DNA from: Deinococcus sp. AJ005
GTDB taxonomy: Bacteria; Deinococcota; Deinococci; Deinococcales; Deinococcaceae
Direction: 5' to 3'
Assembly: GCF_009017495.1 (NCBI RefSeq)
Contig: NZ_CP044990.1
Span: 3,142,001 to 3,206,000, forward strand
DNA length: 64,000 bases
The position numbers were made by a program, and so were the translations under genes. The notes beneath the pieces were generated by a model, which worked only from the letters and a program-made list of their open reading frames with translations, made no database searches and was not told the origin of the DNA. Shown here in pieces: positions 1 through 8,829 of this stretch (its first letter is position 1; every line of letters starts with the position of its first letter).

Positions 1-81
1 GCGAATCACATGGGTCAGCGCATGGACGCGAAACGTCAATCCGTCGCCTTTTTGCTCCTGCACAAGCTGCATATGGGTCAT
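1..81 (-). CDS. Partial protein, N-terminal 27 residues only
   Basis: Only the first 27 codons lie in the window; the gene runs off the left edge. The peptide begins MTHMQLVQEQKGDG and is too short to assign to a family. The ATG at 79-81 is supported by a TACACT hexamer on the minus strand (88-93) that ends six bases before it, the leaderless pattern seen at many genes here. It is transcribed divergently from the metallo-hydrolase gene. Confidence 0.5.
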   Translation of the reverse strand, partial: MTHMQLVQEQKGDGLTFRVHALTHVIR

Positions 82-193
82 GTTTCAAGTGTAATACAAA
101 TCTCTATTTTGGAATGTGGGAGGCGGCCCGCTCCGCAGATGGACCGTCTGGAACTGACCTGTCAGAGGCAATAGGAGACGCTAGGGTGCGGAC

Positions 194-1243
194 ATGAACG
201 CGCCCGTTCCCACCTCTCCCCCGGCGGTGGCCGCCCGCCACATCACGTCCAGCGGCACGCGGGTCTATACGCTGACCGTGCCCGCCTTCCCGCACTTTGT
301 CGCCAACGTGTTTGTAGTGGTGAGGGGCGACGCTGCCATGCCCGAATACGCCGCGCTGATAGACACCGGAGGCAGCCACGAGGCCAGCACCGCCGCGCTG
401 GAAGCTGGGCTAGAAGCCATTCGCACTGAGTACGGCGAGGCGGTGGGTTGGGAGACCCTCAGCCGCGTGGTCATCACGCATCCGCACCCGGACCATGTGG
501 CAGGACTGCCGTTCGTCCGCAGTCAGACAGACGCACCTGTCGCCACGCACGAGTGGGCCGTTCCCACCATGCAAAATCCGGCTGGCGATCCGGCAAAGCG
601 GCAGGCCGAGATGGAAGACCACATCCACTGGCTGGGCCTGACCGGAGACGGCACTGAGGGCGAGTACGCCGAACGCCTGCGCCGCCGCGCCCGCAACACC
701 ATGCTGCCGGAAGCGGTTGAAGTTCAGACGGTCTTACATGACGGCGACGTGCTGGACGATGTATTTACTGTCATCCACACGCCCGGCCACGAGGGTTCAC
801 AGGTCTGCCTGCGCGTGGATGACCTGCTGCTGAGTGCCGATCATCTGTTGCCGCGCAACTCGCCGCCGCTGATGCCGGAGCGGTTCCAGCGGGGCGCAGG
901 GCTGGGGCATTATCTGAAATCGCTGGACCGCATTGAGGAATTAGAAGGCGTAACTGTGGCGCTGGGTGGACACGACGGCCCCATGCACAACTGGAAAGGG
1001 CGTATCCAGAACCTCCGGGACCGCTACGACGACAAATTGCACGCCGTGCTGGACGCTGCCGCCGCACCGATTACCATTCATGACCTGACCCACGTATTGA
1101 ATCCACGTTTGCGGGCGGTTCAGGCCATCCTGCTGCTGGACCAGACGGCGGCGCTGGCGGAGTATCTGGCGGCGCGGGGCGATCTGCTGGAAACGCGGCG
1201 GGAGGATGGGGCGGCTTTATTTGTGCGGGCGGCTCAGCCGTAA
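194..1243 (+). CDS. MBL-fold metallo-hydrolase
   Basis: A 349-residue protein of the metallo-beta-lactamase fold. The metal-binding motif THPHPDHVAG (about residues 95-104, the HxHxDH signature) is followed by the later conserved HTPGHEGS and SADHLL segments, which supply further zinc ligands. The C-terminal about 90 residues look helical and resemble the winged-helix tail of the glyoxalase II-like/LACTB2-like branch. The substrate cannot be told from sequence; a hydrolase acting on thioesters, lactones or nucleic acid are all possible. A TAGGGT box at 182-187 lies six bases from the ATG, so a leaderless mRNA is likely. Confidence 0.85.
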   Translation: MNAPVPTSPPAVAARHITSSGTRVYTLTVPAFPHFVANVFVVVRGDAAMPEYAALIDTGGSHEASTAALEAGLEAIRTEYGEAVGWETLSRVVITHPHPDHVAGLPFVRSQTDAPVATHEWAVPTMQNPAGDPAKRQAEMEDHIHWLGLTGDGTEGEYAERLRRRARNTMLPEAVEVQTVLHDGDVLDDVFTVIHTPGHEGSQVCLRVDDLLLSADHLLPRNSPPLMPERFQRGAGLGHYLKSLDRIEELEGVTVALGGHDGPMHNWKGRIQNLRDRYDDKLHAVLDAAAAPITIHDLTHVLNPRLRAVQAILLLDQTAALAEYLAARGDLLETRREDGAALFVRAAQP

Positions 1244-1278
1244 ACTGACTTCACATCACGGTCAAAATAGGGGGCAGA

Positions 1279-1899
1279 ATGACGCGAGTGAAAGAAGGGC
1301 TGGAGCGGTTGCTGGAAGATCTGGAGGAAAGCGGGCGCGTGGAGTTGGATGCCGGAACGATGGGCGGCTATTTCGGCGAGCGCCCACTGACCGACAAGCA
1401 GATGGATACCGTCAACGACGCACTCAACGCCAACGGTTTCAGTGTGGCGACGATTTACGTGATTTATAGAGACGTCGATGGCTACCGCTCCTTCACGCCG
1501 CCCCCCGCGCCCGAACCGCTGGACCTCAGTGCCGAATCCATCCGCGCCCTGAGCATCCGCCAGCCCTTCGTGGAACAGATTCTGCGCGGTGAGAAGAACA
1601 TTGAATACCGCTCGTGGCAGGTTAAGGAGCCGGGGCCACTGCTGCTGCATGCCTCTGACACCAGAGCAGGGCCAGACGCCTTTGATGACGCGGATATCGC
1701 GCCAGACACGCTGCCTTACGCGGCGCTGGTGGGCATCGTGGATGTGGTGGATTGCCTGTGGGACGAGGAAAATGAGGAATTTGAATGGCTGCTGGCCTAC
1801 CCCCGGCGCTTCTCCCAGCCCATTCCATACAAGGGCGCGGCCAGCATCTTCAACGTGCCAGTAGAGGAAATTCAGGCGGCGCTGCAAGCCCCGACTTGA
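1279..1899 (+). CDS. ASCH domain-containing protein
   Basis: A 206-residue protein. The C-terminal part (about residues 88-200) is an ASCH domain: it starts with [20 protein letters not shown], the typical strand-helix-GxKxxExR entry, and continues through a beta-barrel-like stretch with [14 protein letters not shown] domains are PUA-like and are thought to bind RNA or modified nucleotides. The N-terminal about 85 residues contain a short helical region and are not recognised. It sits 35 bases after the metallo-hydrolase and 40 bases before trmH, so it may be co-transcribed with both. An AGGGGG stretch precedes the ATG. The molecular target is unknown. Confidence 0.8.
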   Translation: MTRVKEGLERLLEDLEESGRVELDAGTMGGYFGERPLTDKQMDTVNDALNANGFSVATIYVIYRDVDGYRSFTPPPAPEPLDLSAESIRALSIRQPFVEQILRGEKNIEYRSWQVKEPGPLLLHASDTRAGPDAFDDADIAPDTLPYAALVGIVDVVDCLWDEENEEFEWLLAYPRRFSQPIPYKGAASIFNVPVEEIQAALQAPT

Positions 1900-1939
1900 A
1901 TTGCCCCGGCCTGACGCCCCCGCGCTACTCTGCGGTGTT

Positions 1940-2605
1940 ATGACCCCCGAGCGCTACGCCAAGATTCTGCGGGTGCTGAGCAAACGCCAGCCCACCCTGA
2001 CCGTGTTGATGGATCAGGTCAACAAGCCCCACAACCTCTCGGCCATCGTCCGCACCTGCGACGCGGTGGGGGTTCTCACCGCCCACGCCGTCCCGCCGGG
2101 CAACGGCAAACCACTGGACTTCGAGGGCAATACCTTTGAGGCCACCAGCGGCAGCGCCCACAAATGGGTGCGGGTGCAGACGCACGCGGACACGCTGGAA
2201 ACCGTGCGCGAATTGCAGGGGCAGGGCGTGCAGGTGCTGGCCACCCACCTGTCGCAGCGCAGCGTGGACTACAGTGAGGCCGACTACACCCGCCCCACCT
2301 GCGTCCTGCTGGGCGCGGAGAAATGGGGCGTGGCAGACGCGGCGGCGGACGCGGCAGACGGCAACATCATCATCCCCATGTTCGGCATGGTGCAGAGTCT
2401 GAACGTCTCGGTGGCGGCGGCCACCATTCTGTTTGAGGCCCAGCGGCAGCGGCTGGCGGCGGGGCTGTACGACACGCCTCAGCTTTCGCCGGAGGAGCTG
2501 GCACGGCTGGCCTTCGAGTGGGGCTACCCGGAACTGGCCCCAAAGTACCGGGAGCGGGGGGAAGCGTATCCGGCTTTGGATGGTGACGGGCAAATTCTGG
2601 GTTGA
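1940..2605 (+). CDS. trmH: tRNA (guanosine-2'-O-)-methyltransferase TrmH
   Basis: A 221-residue SPOUT-class RNA methyltransferase, closely matching TrmH, which methylates the 2'-hydroxyl of G18 in the tRNA D-loop. The start [18 protein letters not shown] aligns with the E. coli start, then [18 protein letters not shown] (motif 1 with its Asn and Arg), the LLGAEKWGV segment (motif 2) and [15 protein letters not shown] (motif 3) form the trefoil-knot cofactor site. An upstream extension to 1901 is open but unlikely, because the TACTCT box at 1926-1931 would lie inside it and ends eight bases before this ATG. Confidence 0.93.
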   Translation: MTPERYAKILRVLSKRQPTLTVLMDQVNKPHNLSAIVRTCDAVGVLTAHAVPPGNGKPLDFEGNTFEATSGSAHKWVRVQTHADTLETVRELQGQGVQVLATHLSQRSVDYSEADYTRPTCVLLGAEKWGVADAAADAADGNIIIPMFGMVQSLNVSVAAATILFEAQRQRLAAGLYDTPQLSPEELARLAFEWGYPELAPKYRERGEAYPALDGDGQILG

Positions 2606-3017
2606 GGTTGTGTTCGGGCAGCCCCACCCCCCAGCCCACTCCCCCAGGGGGGCAGGGGGAGCAAGCGTTGCACTGGGCACGAGTCTATGGGCGTGGTGGG
2701 CGGGAGTGGCGGCAGCGTTCCTGTTCGGTGGTCCTGCTGCACGACGATAAGTGCGGCCCGTCCGCTTCGCGCCCGATGGCCTTCGGTTGCCGTTTCGCCA
2801 GGGACGGCGAGCGCTGCTTTTAGCTCCTCTTCTTTTTGGCGTTATCGGCGGCAGAATGTAATCTGCTGTCCTGCCAGACAGCCGAAACGCCACTGAAATT
2901 CTAAAACGAACTTCTCCCTGCCCGGTAAAAGTAGTGGACCAGCAACCCCGCTTCCGGCTTCGACGTCCTCTAACTTTCACCTGCCACCCAGTTAGTGTCC
3001 GACGTACACTGTTTGCC
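2606..3017. other. Non-coding gap with C/G-rich hairpin
   Basis: No convincing gene is visible in these 412 bases; the small open frames here lack family resemblance and a plausible start. A strong C/G-rich inverted repeat (CTCCCCC at 2639-2645 with GGGGGAG at 2655-2661) just after trmH may act in transcript ending or belong to a dispersed intergenic repeat. The right end holds the apgM promoter. Confidence 0.5.
3005..3010 (+). promoter_or_regulatory. Leaderless -10 box of apgM
   Basis: TACACT ends seven bases before the ATG at 3018, so transcription would begin at or next to the start codon. It also decides against the longer in-frame start at 2934. Confidence 0.6.
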
Positions 3018-4250
3018 ATGAGTGACCTGTTGCAGACGATCCGTGGGCTGTCCAAGAAGACCGAGAGCAAGATCGTAATGGTGGTGCTGGACGGTGTCGG
3101 CGGGCTGCCGCTGGAACTGAACGGCGAGACCGAACTGGCAACGGCAAAAACGCCCAATCTGGATGCGCTGGCCGCCCAGTCGCAACTGGGGCAGGTGGAA
3201 CTGGTGGGCGCGGGCATCACCCCTGGCAGCGGCCCCGGCCACCTGAGCCTGTTCGGTTACGATCCGCTGGACTACGTGGTGGGACGCGGTGCGCTGAGCG
3301 CCGTGGGCATCGGCGTCAAGTTGAATAAGGGCGACGTGGCGGTGCGCGGCAACTTCGCCACGCTGGGCGCGGGCCGCATCGTGGAAGACCGCCGCGCGGG
3401 CCGCCCCAGCAACGAGAAGAACGCGGAAGTGGTGGCACAGCTCAAAGCCGCCATCCCCGAGATCGATGGCGTGCCCGTCGAGATCTACACCGAATCCGAA
3501 CACCGTTTCGTGGTGGTCTTCCGGGCGCAGAACGGTGAGGTGCTGGGCGCGAATATCGGTGACGTGGACCCGCAGGACACCGGGGTGCAGCCGCTGAGGG
3601 CCGAGGCGCACGACGACGCCAGCGTCAAGTCAGCCGGGCTGGTCAACGCCTTCGTGGAGCGGGCCGAGACGGCGCTGAAGGACGACGCACAGGTCAACGG
3701 CGTGCTGTTCCGGGGTTACAGCGACGTGCCGCACTTCCCCAGCTTCGCGGACGTGTATCAACTGGACGCCGCCTGCATCGCCTCCTACCCCATGTACAAG
3801 GGACTGGCCAGTCTGGTGGGCATGGAGGTGCTGGACGTGCCCGGCGAGGAAGACGCGCTGGACGGCAAGGTGCAGGTGCTGCGCGACAACTGGGACAAAC
3901 ACGATTTCTTCTTCTTCCACGTCAAGAAGACCGACAGCACGGGCGAGGACGGCGATTTTAAGGCCAAGGTCAAGAAGATCGAGTTGTTCGACGCCCTACT
4001 GCCCGACATCCTGGCGCTGAAGCCGGACGTGCTGTGCATCGTCGGCGATCACAGCACGCCCAGCAAGCTGTCCAGCCACTCGTGGCACCCGGTCCCGGTG
4101 CTGGTCCGCAGCGATCACGGACGCAAGGACCTGACCGCGCGCTACACCGAGGAAGAGGCCCAGAAAGGCAGCCTGGGGCTGCGGCGCGGCCCGGACCTGA
4201 TGCCGATCCTGATGGCCAATGCGTTGAAGCTGAACAAGTACGGTGCCTGA
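3018..4250 (+). CDS. apgM: 2,3-bisphosphoglycerate-independent phosphoglycerate mutase (archaeal type)
   Basis: A 410-residue cofactor-independent phosphoglycerate mutase of the alkaline-phosphatase superfamily, interconverting 3- and 2-phosphoglycerate in glycolysis and gluconeogenesis. Early metal-site residues lie in [11 protein letters not shown], the nucleophile region in [16 protein letters not shown] (Ser of GPGHLSL), and late metal ligands in [19 protein letters not shown] (DHS and HSWHP). Length agrees with the ApgM family and not with the about 510-residue GpmI type. ATG 3018 is preferred over the upstream in-frame codon because of the TACACT box. A terminator hairpin follows at 4322. 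Confidence 0.93.
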   Translation: MSDLLQTIRGLSKKTESKIVMVVLDGVGGLPLELNGETELATAKTPNLDALAAQSQLGQVELVGAGITPGSGPGHLSLFGYDPLDYVVGRGALSAVGIGVKLNKGDVAVRGNFATLGAGRIVEDRRAGRPSNEKNAEVVAQLKAAIPEIDGVPVEIYTESEHRFVVVFRAQNGEVLGANIGDVDPQDTGVQPLRAEAHDDASVKSAGLVNAFVERAETALKDDAQVNGVLFRGYSDVPHFPSFADVYQLDAACIASYPMYKGLASLVGMEVLDVPGEEDALDGKVQVLRDNWDKHDFFFFHVKKTDSTGEDGDFKAKVKKIELFDALLPDILALKPDVLCIVGDHSTPSKLSSHSWHPVPVLVRSDHGRKDLTARYTEEEAQKGSLGLRRGPDLMPILMANALKLNKYGA

Positions 4251-4638
4251 GGCGGAAGCTCATCTGAATTTGATCTCTGGGCAGCAGCTTAAGCCTGTGT
4301 GAGAGCGGATAAATGCGGCGAGGGCGGTGGATGAGAATGTCCTGCCGCCCTTTTGCCATGTTGTCAGGGCACAAAACCGCGTAGACGCCTCTGGAGCGGG
4401 TGTTACGGCCATGCGAATCCTCTCAGGATTGCGTAAAGAGTTGTCCAGGGCGGCCTTTAGCTGGCTGCCATTGTTCTTCCGGGTCGCTGCGGCAGCATGG
4501 GCACCACGAACGGAAGACAGGTCACAGAGCAATACCGTCAGAAATGACAGCCAGAAATGGCAGCACTGCGCCCCGTCGCCTGACCGTTTACCGAAAGTCC
4601 AGCCGCCATCAGGCGGCACCCCCACAAAGGAGATTCAC
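4251..4638. other. Non-coding gap: apgM terminator and PRC/DUF2382 leader
   Basis: No gene is supported in these 388 bases. The left part carries the apgM terminator; the right end carries the ribosome-binding site AAAGGAGA (4626-4633) of the PRC-barrel gene. The rest may be a long 5' leader of that gene. The in-frame open extension from 4327 lacks any protein similarity and is not taken as coding. Confidence 0.5.
4322..4354 (+). terminator. Intrinsic terminator after apgM
   Basis: GGGCGG (4322-4327) pairs with CCGCCC (4345-4350), followed by TTTT. The stem is short but well placed about 70 bases after the apgM stop. Confidence 0.5.
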
Positions 4639-5493
4639 ATGGCCCGTTTAATGCCCCTGTCCGATATCACTGCCCAGCACTCCGACGTTCTCGGCACCGA
4701 ATTCTACGATCCCACCGGCCAGACCGCCTACGGCATGAATGGCGAGAAGATCGGCACCATTCGCGGCGCGTTGGCCGAACCCGAAACCGGCAAGATCCGC
4801 TTCCTGCTGGTGGACGTGGGCGGCTGGTTCTCCAGCAAGGAAGTCGTGGTGCCCGTGGGCATGTCCACCTTCGAGGGCGATGAAGTGCATTTCACCAACC
4901 TGACCAAAGAGCAAGTCGGCGACATGCGCGAGTACCGCATGGGTGAGGAGTACGACACCGACGCCCAGATGTCCGATGAGCGGGTGCTGCGCGCCGCCAA
5001 CACCGATATGCAGGTCGACGAGAGCAGGTACGCCGCCAGGGCCGGCTACCGCGAAGACGACGCCATGTACCAGACCCCCGACAAACTGCGCCTCCTGGAA
5101 GAGCGCTTGGTGGTCAACAAGGACCGTTTCGTGGCGGGCAGCGTGGAAGTCGGCAAGCGCGTCGAAACCCATCAGGAAAATGTGAACGTGGATCTGGCGC
5201 GTGAAGAAGTGGTCATTGAGCGTCACGCCGTCACCGACGCGCAGGCTGTGGAAGGCGCAGTGCTGGGTGCCGATTCCAAGACCATGCGCATTGATCTGGA
5301 AGCCGAGCGCGCCAACGTGAGCAAGCAGGCGTTCGTGACCGAGGAAGTCACGGTGGGCAAGCGCGAAGTCACCGACTCGCAGACCGTGACCGAGACCGTG
5401 GGCCGCGAGGTGCTGGAAGTGACCAAGAGCGGCGACGTGCGTCTGGACGCCGACGGCAAGCCGATGATGGACGACACGAACCGCAAGGTCTGA
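4639..5493 (+). CDS. PRC-barrel and DUF2382 (YsnF/AvaK) domain protein
   Basis: A 284-residue soluble protein. Residues about 20-95 form a PRC-barrel-like domain ([20 protein letters not shown] and the [17 protein letters not shown] strand pair). Residues about 150-280 form a DUF2382 domain with the alternating [26 protein letters not shown] and [10 protein letters not shown] strands. Such proteins are linked with general stress and desiccation in several bacteria, but the biochemical role is unknown. It has a strong Shine-Dalgarno sequence (AAAGGAGA, five bases before ATG), unlike the leaderless genes around it, suggesting high translation. A DUF2382 paralogue follows. Confidence 0.88.
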   Translation: MARLMPLSDITAQHSDVLGTEFYDPTGQTAYGMNGEKIGTIRGALAEPETGKIRFLLVDVGGWFSSKEVVVPVGMSTFEGDEVHFTNLTKEQVGDMREYRMGEEYDTDAQMSDERVLRAANTDMQVDESRYAARAGYREDDAMYQTPDKLRLLEERLVVNKDRFVAGSVEVGKRVETHQENVNVDLAREEVVIERHAVTDAQAVEGAVLGADSKTMRIDLEAERANVSKQAFVTEEVTVGKREVTDSQTVTETVGREVLEVTKSGDVRLDADGKPMMDDTNRKV

Positions 5494-5508
5494 TCTCAAG
5501 GCTCAGGG

Positions 5509-5548
5509 GCAGGGCGACTTCTCAAGGGAGGTCGCCCTGCTTTTTTTT
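5509..5548 (+). terminator. Strong intrinsic terminator
   Basis: GCAGGGCGAC (5509-5518) pairs perfectly with GTCGCCCTGC (5531-5540) and is followed by eight T. It separates the two DUF2382 genes transcriptionally or attenuates between them. Confidence 0.9.
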
Positions 5549-5581
5549 CAAATATGTTCTCCCAGACAGGCAGGAGCTGAA

Positions 5582-6085
5582 ATGACGGACCCAAGCAAGG
5601 ACAAATCAAATGAGCCGCTGACCGGGACTGAGCTGGAAACCCGGACCACGCAGATTCAGGGCGTCCAGCTTCAGGGCGTGATCGAACTGCGCGAGGAACG
5701 CCTGATCATCGAGAAAGAGCGGGAAGTGGCGGGCAGCGTCGCCTTCACCCGCGAGGTCCGGCGCGAGACCGTACAGATGCCCGTGGAACTGGTGACCGAG
5801 GTGCTGATCATCGAACACCTGGGAACCGGTGCGGCGGACGGCGGCCACATGATTACCCTGGACGGCACACCGCTGGCCCCCGGCGAACGGCGCGAGGTTT
5901 TGGTCTACCGCGAGGAAGCCCGGATCGAGAAGCGCGTGGTGGTCCGCGAGCAGGTCAGCATCGGCAAACGGCAGGTGATCGAGACCCGCACCTTCGATGC
6001 CACGCTGGCCCGCGAGGAACTGGTGGTCAACCCAGAGGGCGACGTGCAGGTCTTCGAGCAACCCGCCGGAGAGCAGAAGCTCTAG
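5582..6085 (+). CDS. DUF2382 (YsnF/AvaK) domain protein
   Basis: A 167-residue paralogue of the preceding protein's C-terminal half, without the PRC barrel. The core reads IELREERLIIEKEREVAGSV, then VELVTEVLIIEHLG, EARIEKRVVVREQVSIGKR and EELVVNPEGDV, giving the repeated strand pattern of DUF2382. It has no signal peptide or membrane segment and is rich in Glu, Arg and Val. A Shine-Dalgarno AGGAG lies five bases before the ATG. Position behind the PRC-barrel gene suggests a joint stress-response role; the function is not known. Confidence 0.85.
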   Translation: MTDPSKDKSNEPLTGTELETRTTQIQGVQLQGVIELREERLIIEKEREVAGSVAFTREVRRETVQMPVELVTEVLIIEHLGTGAADGGHMITLDGTPLAPGERREVLVYREEARIEKRVVVREQVSIGKRQVIETRTFDATLAREELVVNPEGDVQVFEQPAGEQKL

Positions 6086-6089
6086 CCGT

Positions 6090-7499
6090 TCAGGCCAGCC
6101 GCTCCCGTCCCTGGCGCAATTGAAACTCGTCCCAGGCGGCCTTCAGGCGCAGCACTGCTTCGGGCAACCGGGCCGGGTCCAGCGTGAAGGGCAGACGCAG
6201 AAAGCTGTCGGGCAGGGTGTCCACACCCATTGACGCGCCGGGGAACAGCCGCACACCGTACCGCGCCGCGCAGAGGGTAAAGGCGCTGGTCTGGCGGGTG
6301 GGCAACTCCACCCACAGGAACTGCCCACCGCCCGGCACGGTGAACCGCCATTCGGGCAGGTGCAGGCATAGCAATTCTGTCAGCAGATCACGGGCGACGG
6401 TCACGGCTTCGCGCCGCTGTTGCCGCAGCCGGGGCAGGTCCTGAAGCAGTTTCAGGGCGATGTGCTGCCCCGGTAAGCTGCTGCCAAAATCGGAGAGCGT
6501 CCGGGCCTGCCCCACCGGCCCCGCGTGCGCCACTGGCACGCGCACCCAGCCCACCCGCAGCCCCGCCCAGTACAGCTTGCTCAGCGAGCCGACATTGAAA
6601 ATCGGCGCATCGGGGGCGAAGGTGGCGATACGCGGCGGGGCTTCCACCTCAAAGCCAAGATCGATCAGGGTGTCGTCCTCGATGGTGGGCAGATTGGCGT
6701 CTGCAATGGTGACAGCGATCCTTTGTCTGGCCCGCTCAGGCATCACTGTTCCCGTGGGATTCTGAAACGTGGGGGTCAGGAAGGCTAGACGTGGCGAATG
6801 CTGTTGCACGGCCTGGGCGAAAGCCTCAGCCTCCACTCCCTGCACCGTAACAGGCACGCCCACCGTCTCGGCCCCAACCGCGCGGAAGGCGTCGATGGCC
6901 CCGAAATAAGTGGGGGTTTCCAGCAGAACCCGGTCACGGGGGCGCAGAAAGACATTTGCAAGCAGCGAAATGGCCCCCTGCGCGCCGCTGGTGATCAGAA
7001 CCATTTCCGGCGTGGTGGGCAGGCCCCCCTGCGTGTAGATTTCGGCCAGCAGGGCACGGAGATCGGGCAGGCCCAGTGGGTAATACAGCGACTCTTCAAA
7101 GGCGTCCAGGGCGGCCTCGCGCATCTTTTGGCGCTGGGCATCATGCAGCAGTGGAACAGCGATGGTGAAATCGAATTCCTTTCCACCCTGGGCCAAGACG
7201 GACGGTGTCCGCAGGGCCAGCACGTTCGCTCCACGCGGCGCACCAGCCGCCACCCGCGTGCCACTGCCGCGCTTGCGGGTGATCCAGCCGCCGCCCTCCA
7301 GCAGGTCATAGGCGGCCACCACCGTGCTGCGGCTGATGCCCAGCAATCCTGCCAGCGCCCGCTCTGCTGGCAACGGTTCGGCGGGCGAGAGTTGACCGTT
7401 GCGAATACCTGCGCGCATGGCCTCGGCCAGCAGGTCATACAGCGGCCCGTTCCCGGCCCTCCAGCCAGTGAGCAACGCAGACCAGCGGGGGGCATCCAT
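6090..7499 (-). CDS. MocR-type (GntR/aminotransferase fusion) transcriptional regulator
   Basis: A 469-residue fusion of an N-terminal GntR winged helix (about residues 15-85; LSPAEPLPAERALAGLLGI, then SRSTVVAAYDLLEGGGWI and the RKRGSGTRVA wing) and a class I aminotransferase fold that binds PLP as an effector domain. The PLP-lysine region reads NVGSLSKLYWAGLRVGWVR. MocR regulators usually repress themselves and activate a divergent gene; here that gene is a BenE transporter. A leaderless-type TAAGCT box (minus strand, 7506-7511) ends six bases before the ATG and abuts the first AGCAGTCCA operator. The ligand is unknown, probably an amine or amino acid derivative. Confidence 0.92.
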   Translation of the reverse strand: MDAPRWSALLTGWRAGNGPLYDLLAEAMRAGIRNGQLSPAEPLPAERALAGLLGISRSTVVAAYDLLEGGGWITRKRGSGTRVAAGAPRGANVLALRTPSVLAQGGKEFDFTIAVPLLHDAQRQKMREAALDAFEESLYYPLGLPDLRALLAEIYTQGGLPTTPEMVLITSGAQGAISLLANVFLRPRDRVLLETPTYFGAIDAFRAVGAETVGVPVTVQGVEAEAFAQAVQQHSPRLAFLTPTFQNPTGTVMPERARQRIAVTIADANLPTIEDDTLIDLGFEVEAPPRIATFAPDAPIFNVGSLSKLYWAGLRVGWVRVPVAHAGPVGQARTLSDFGSSLPGQHIALKLLQDLPRLRQQRREAVTVARDLLTELLCLHLPEWRFTVPGGGQFLWVELPTRQTSAFTLCAARYGVRLFPGASMGVDTLPDSFLRLPFTLDPARLPEAVLRLKAAWDEFQLRQGRERLA

Positions 7500-7510
7500 T
7501 GGTTCAGCTT

Positions 7511-7582
7511 AGCAGTCCATTTGTGGATAGAATATAGACAAGCAGTCCAATTCTCAGACCATTGCTCCTCGACAGCAGTCCA
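7511..7582. promoter_or_regulatory. Three direct-repeat operators for the MocR regulator
   Basis: AGCAGTCCA occurs three times in the same orientation at 7511-7519, 7541-7549 and 7574-7582, spaced 30 and 33 bases, about three helical turns. The first touches the regulator's own -10 box (7506-7511); the third lies just upstream of a weak hexamer CAGAAT (7592-7597) seven bases before the transporter ATG. Direct repeats are the usual target form of MocR proteins. Confidence 0.7.
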
Positions 7583-7604
7583 ATGACAGCGCAGAATCGC
7601 TCCC

Positions 7605-8825
7605 ATGACCGCGCCCGTACTGGCTTCCCCCGCTCCTCGCAACTTCTGGCAGGACACCCAGTCCAGCGCCGTGCTGGCCGGACTGATCGCCGTGATCATC
7701 GGCTGGGCCGGGCCAAACGTGCTGGTCTACAGCGTGGCTCAGGCCGCGCACCTCAGCGACGCCACCGCCATGTCGTGGCTGTGGGCACACGCCATTTTCA
7801 CCGGGCTGGCGGGCATCTTCCTGAGCCTGCGAACCCGGATGCCCATTTTGAGTACGTGGTCCACCCCCGGCATCGCCTTTCTGGTCACGGCGCTGCCCGG
7901 CATTCCCTTCGCGGAGGCGGTGGGGGCGTTCGTTACATCCGCCGTGCTGGTCTTCATTCTGGGCACTTTCAAACCGCTGACGCGGGCGCTGGGGGCCATT
8001 CCACCGCATCTGGCCGCCGCGCTGAACGCCGCGATTCTGCTGCCCTTCGGCTTCAAGGCGGCGCAGGCGTTCGGCGTGCAGCCCGCGCTGGTGGGGGCCA
8101 TGATCGTGGCCTACTTTTTAATCCGGCAGATTTCGCCGCGCTGGGCGGTGGCCGCCGTGCTGGTGGTGGGCGTGGGGGCCAGCGCGGGCCTGGGGCTATG
8201 GCATCCCGCACCGATCAGTTTTGCGCTGACGCAGCCACAGTTTGTGCTGCCCATCTTCAGCCTGCACGCCACGATCAATCTGGCGCTGCCGCTGACGCTG
8301 CTGGCGTTCACCGGGCAATTTGTACCGGGTTTTGGCGTGCTGAAGACCAACGGCTACGAACCCGCGCCGGGGCCGGTACTGCGGACCTGCGGTGTCGCCA
8401 GTTTGGGCGCGGCCTTCGTGGGCTGCCACAACCTGACACTAGGCGCGCTGCTGGCCAACATCGTCAGCGGCCCGGAGGCGCACCCGGACGCACAGAAGCG
8501 CTACACCGCCGCCATCTGGGCCGGGGGCATCAACATCTGCTTTGGCCTGTTTGCTGGAACCTTCGTGCATCTGATGGGCATCCTGCCCGCCGAGGCACTG
8601 GCGGCCCTGGCCGGAATCGCCCTGCTGGGCGCGATGGGCAGCAGCCTTCAAGGCGCGTTCCAGGGACAATCCGGCAGTCTGGCCGCCCCGATCATTATTC
8701 TGGTCACGCTGAGCGGCATCACGCCGCTGGGCATCGGGGCGGCGTTCTGGGGCATCCTGGCCGGGCTGGCGGTGTACGCGGCAGAGCGGCGGGGTGTGGG
8801 GAAGACGGTGCAGGCAGCGAAATAA
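7605..8825 (+). CDS. benE: BenE-family membrane transporter (benzoate/H+ symporter family)
   Basis: A 406-residue, very hydrophobic membrane protein with about 12 predicted transmembrane segments. Family marks are the N-terminal AGLIAVIIGWAGPNVLVYSV, PILSTWSTPGIAFLVT, the GQFVPGFGVLKTNGY segment and ISFALTQPQFVLPI. BenE proteins import benzoate or related compounds by proton symport, but members near MocR regulators often have untested substrates, so benzoate is not assured. Control by the divergent MocR protein is indicated by three shared operators. It lacks a good -10 box, fitting dependence on an activator. ATG 7605 matches the family start. Confidence 0.88.
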   Translation: MTAPVLASPAPRNFWQDTQSSAVLAGLIAVIIGWAGPNVLVYSVAQAAHLSDATAMSWLWAHAIFTGLAGIFLSLRTRMPILSTWSTPGIAFLVTALPGIPFAEAVGAFVTSAVLVFILGTFKPLTRALGAIPPHLAAALNAAILLPFGFKAAQAFGVQPALVGAMIVAYFLIRQISPRWAVAAVLVVGVGASAGLGLWHPAPISFALTQPQFVLPIFSLHATINLALPLTLLAFTGQFVPGFGVLKTNGYEPAPGPVLRTCGVASLGAAFVGCHNLTLGALLANIVSGPEAHPDAQKRYTAAIWAGGINICFGLFAGTFVHLMGILPAEALAALAGIALLGAMGSSLQGAFQGQSGSLAAPIIILVTLSGITPLGIGAAFWGILAGLAVYAAERRGVGKTVQAAK

Positions 8826-8829
8826 GTCC

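Noticed and set aside
2639..2661. C/G-rich palindrome as a G-quadruplex
   Set aside because: Only two long G runs are present; a simple hairpin explains it.
1925..3220. 431-codon minus-strand frame over trmH and apgM
   Set aside because: Sequence is Arg/Pro/Ser-rich without motifs and lies opposite two clear genes; treated as a shadow.
4327..4638. N-terminal extension of the PRC-barrel protein
   Set aside because: The extension has no similarity, and a strong ribosome-binding site fixes ATG 4639.
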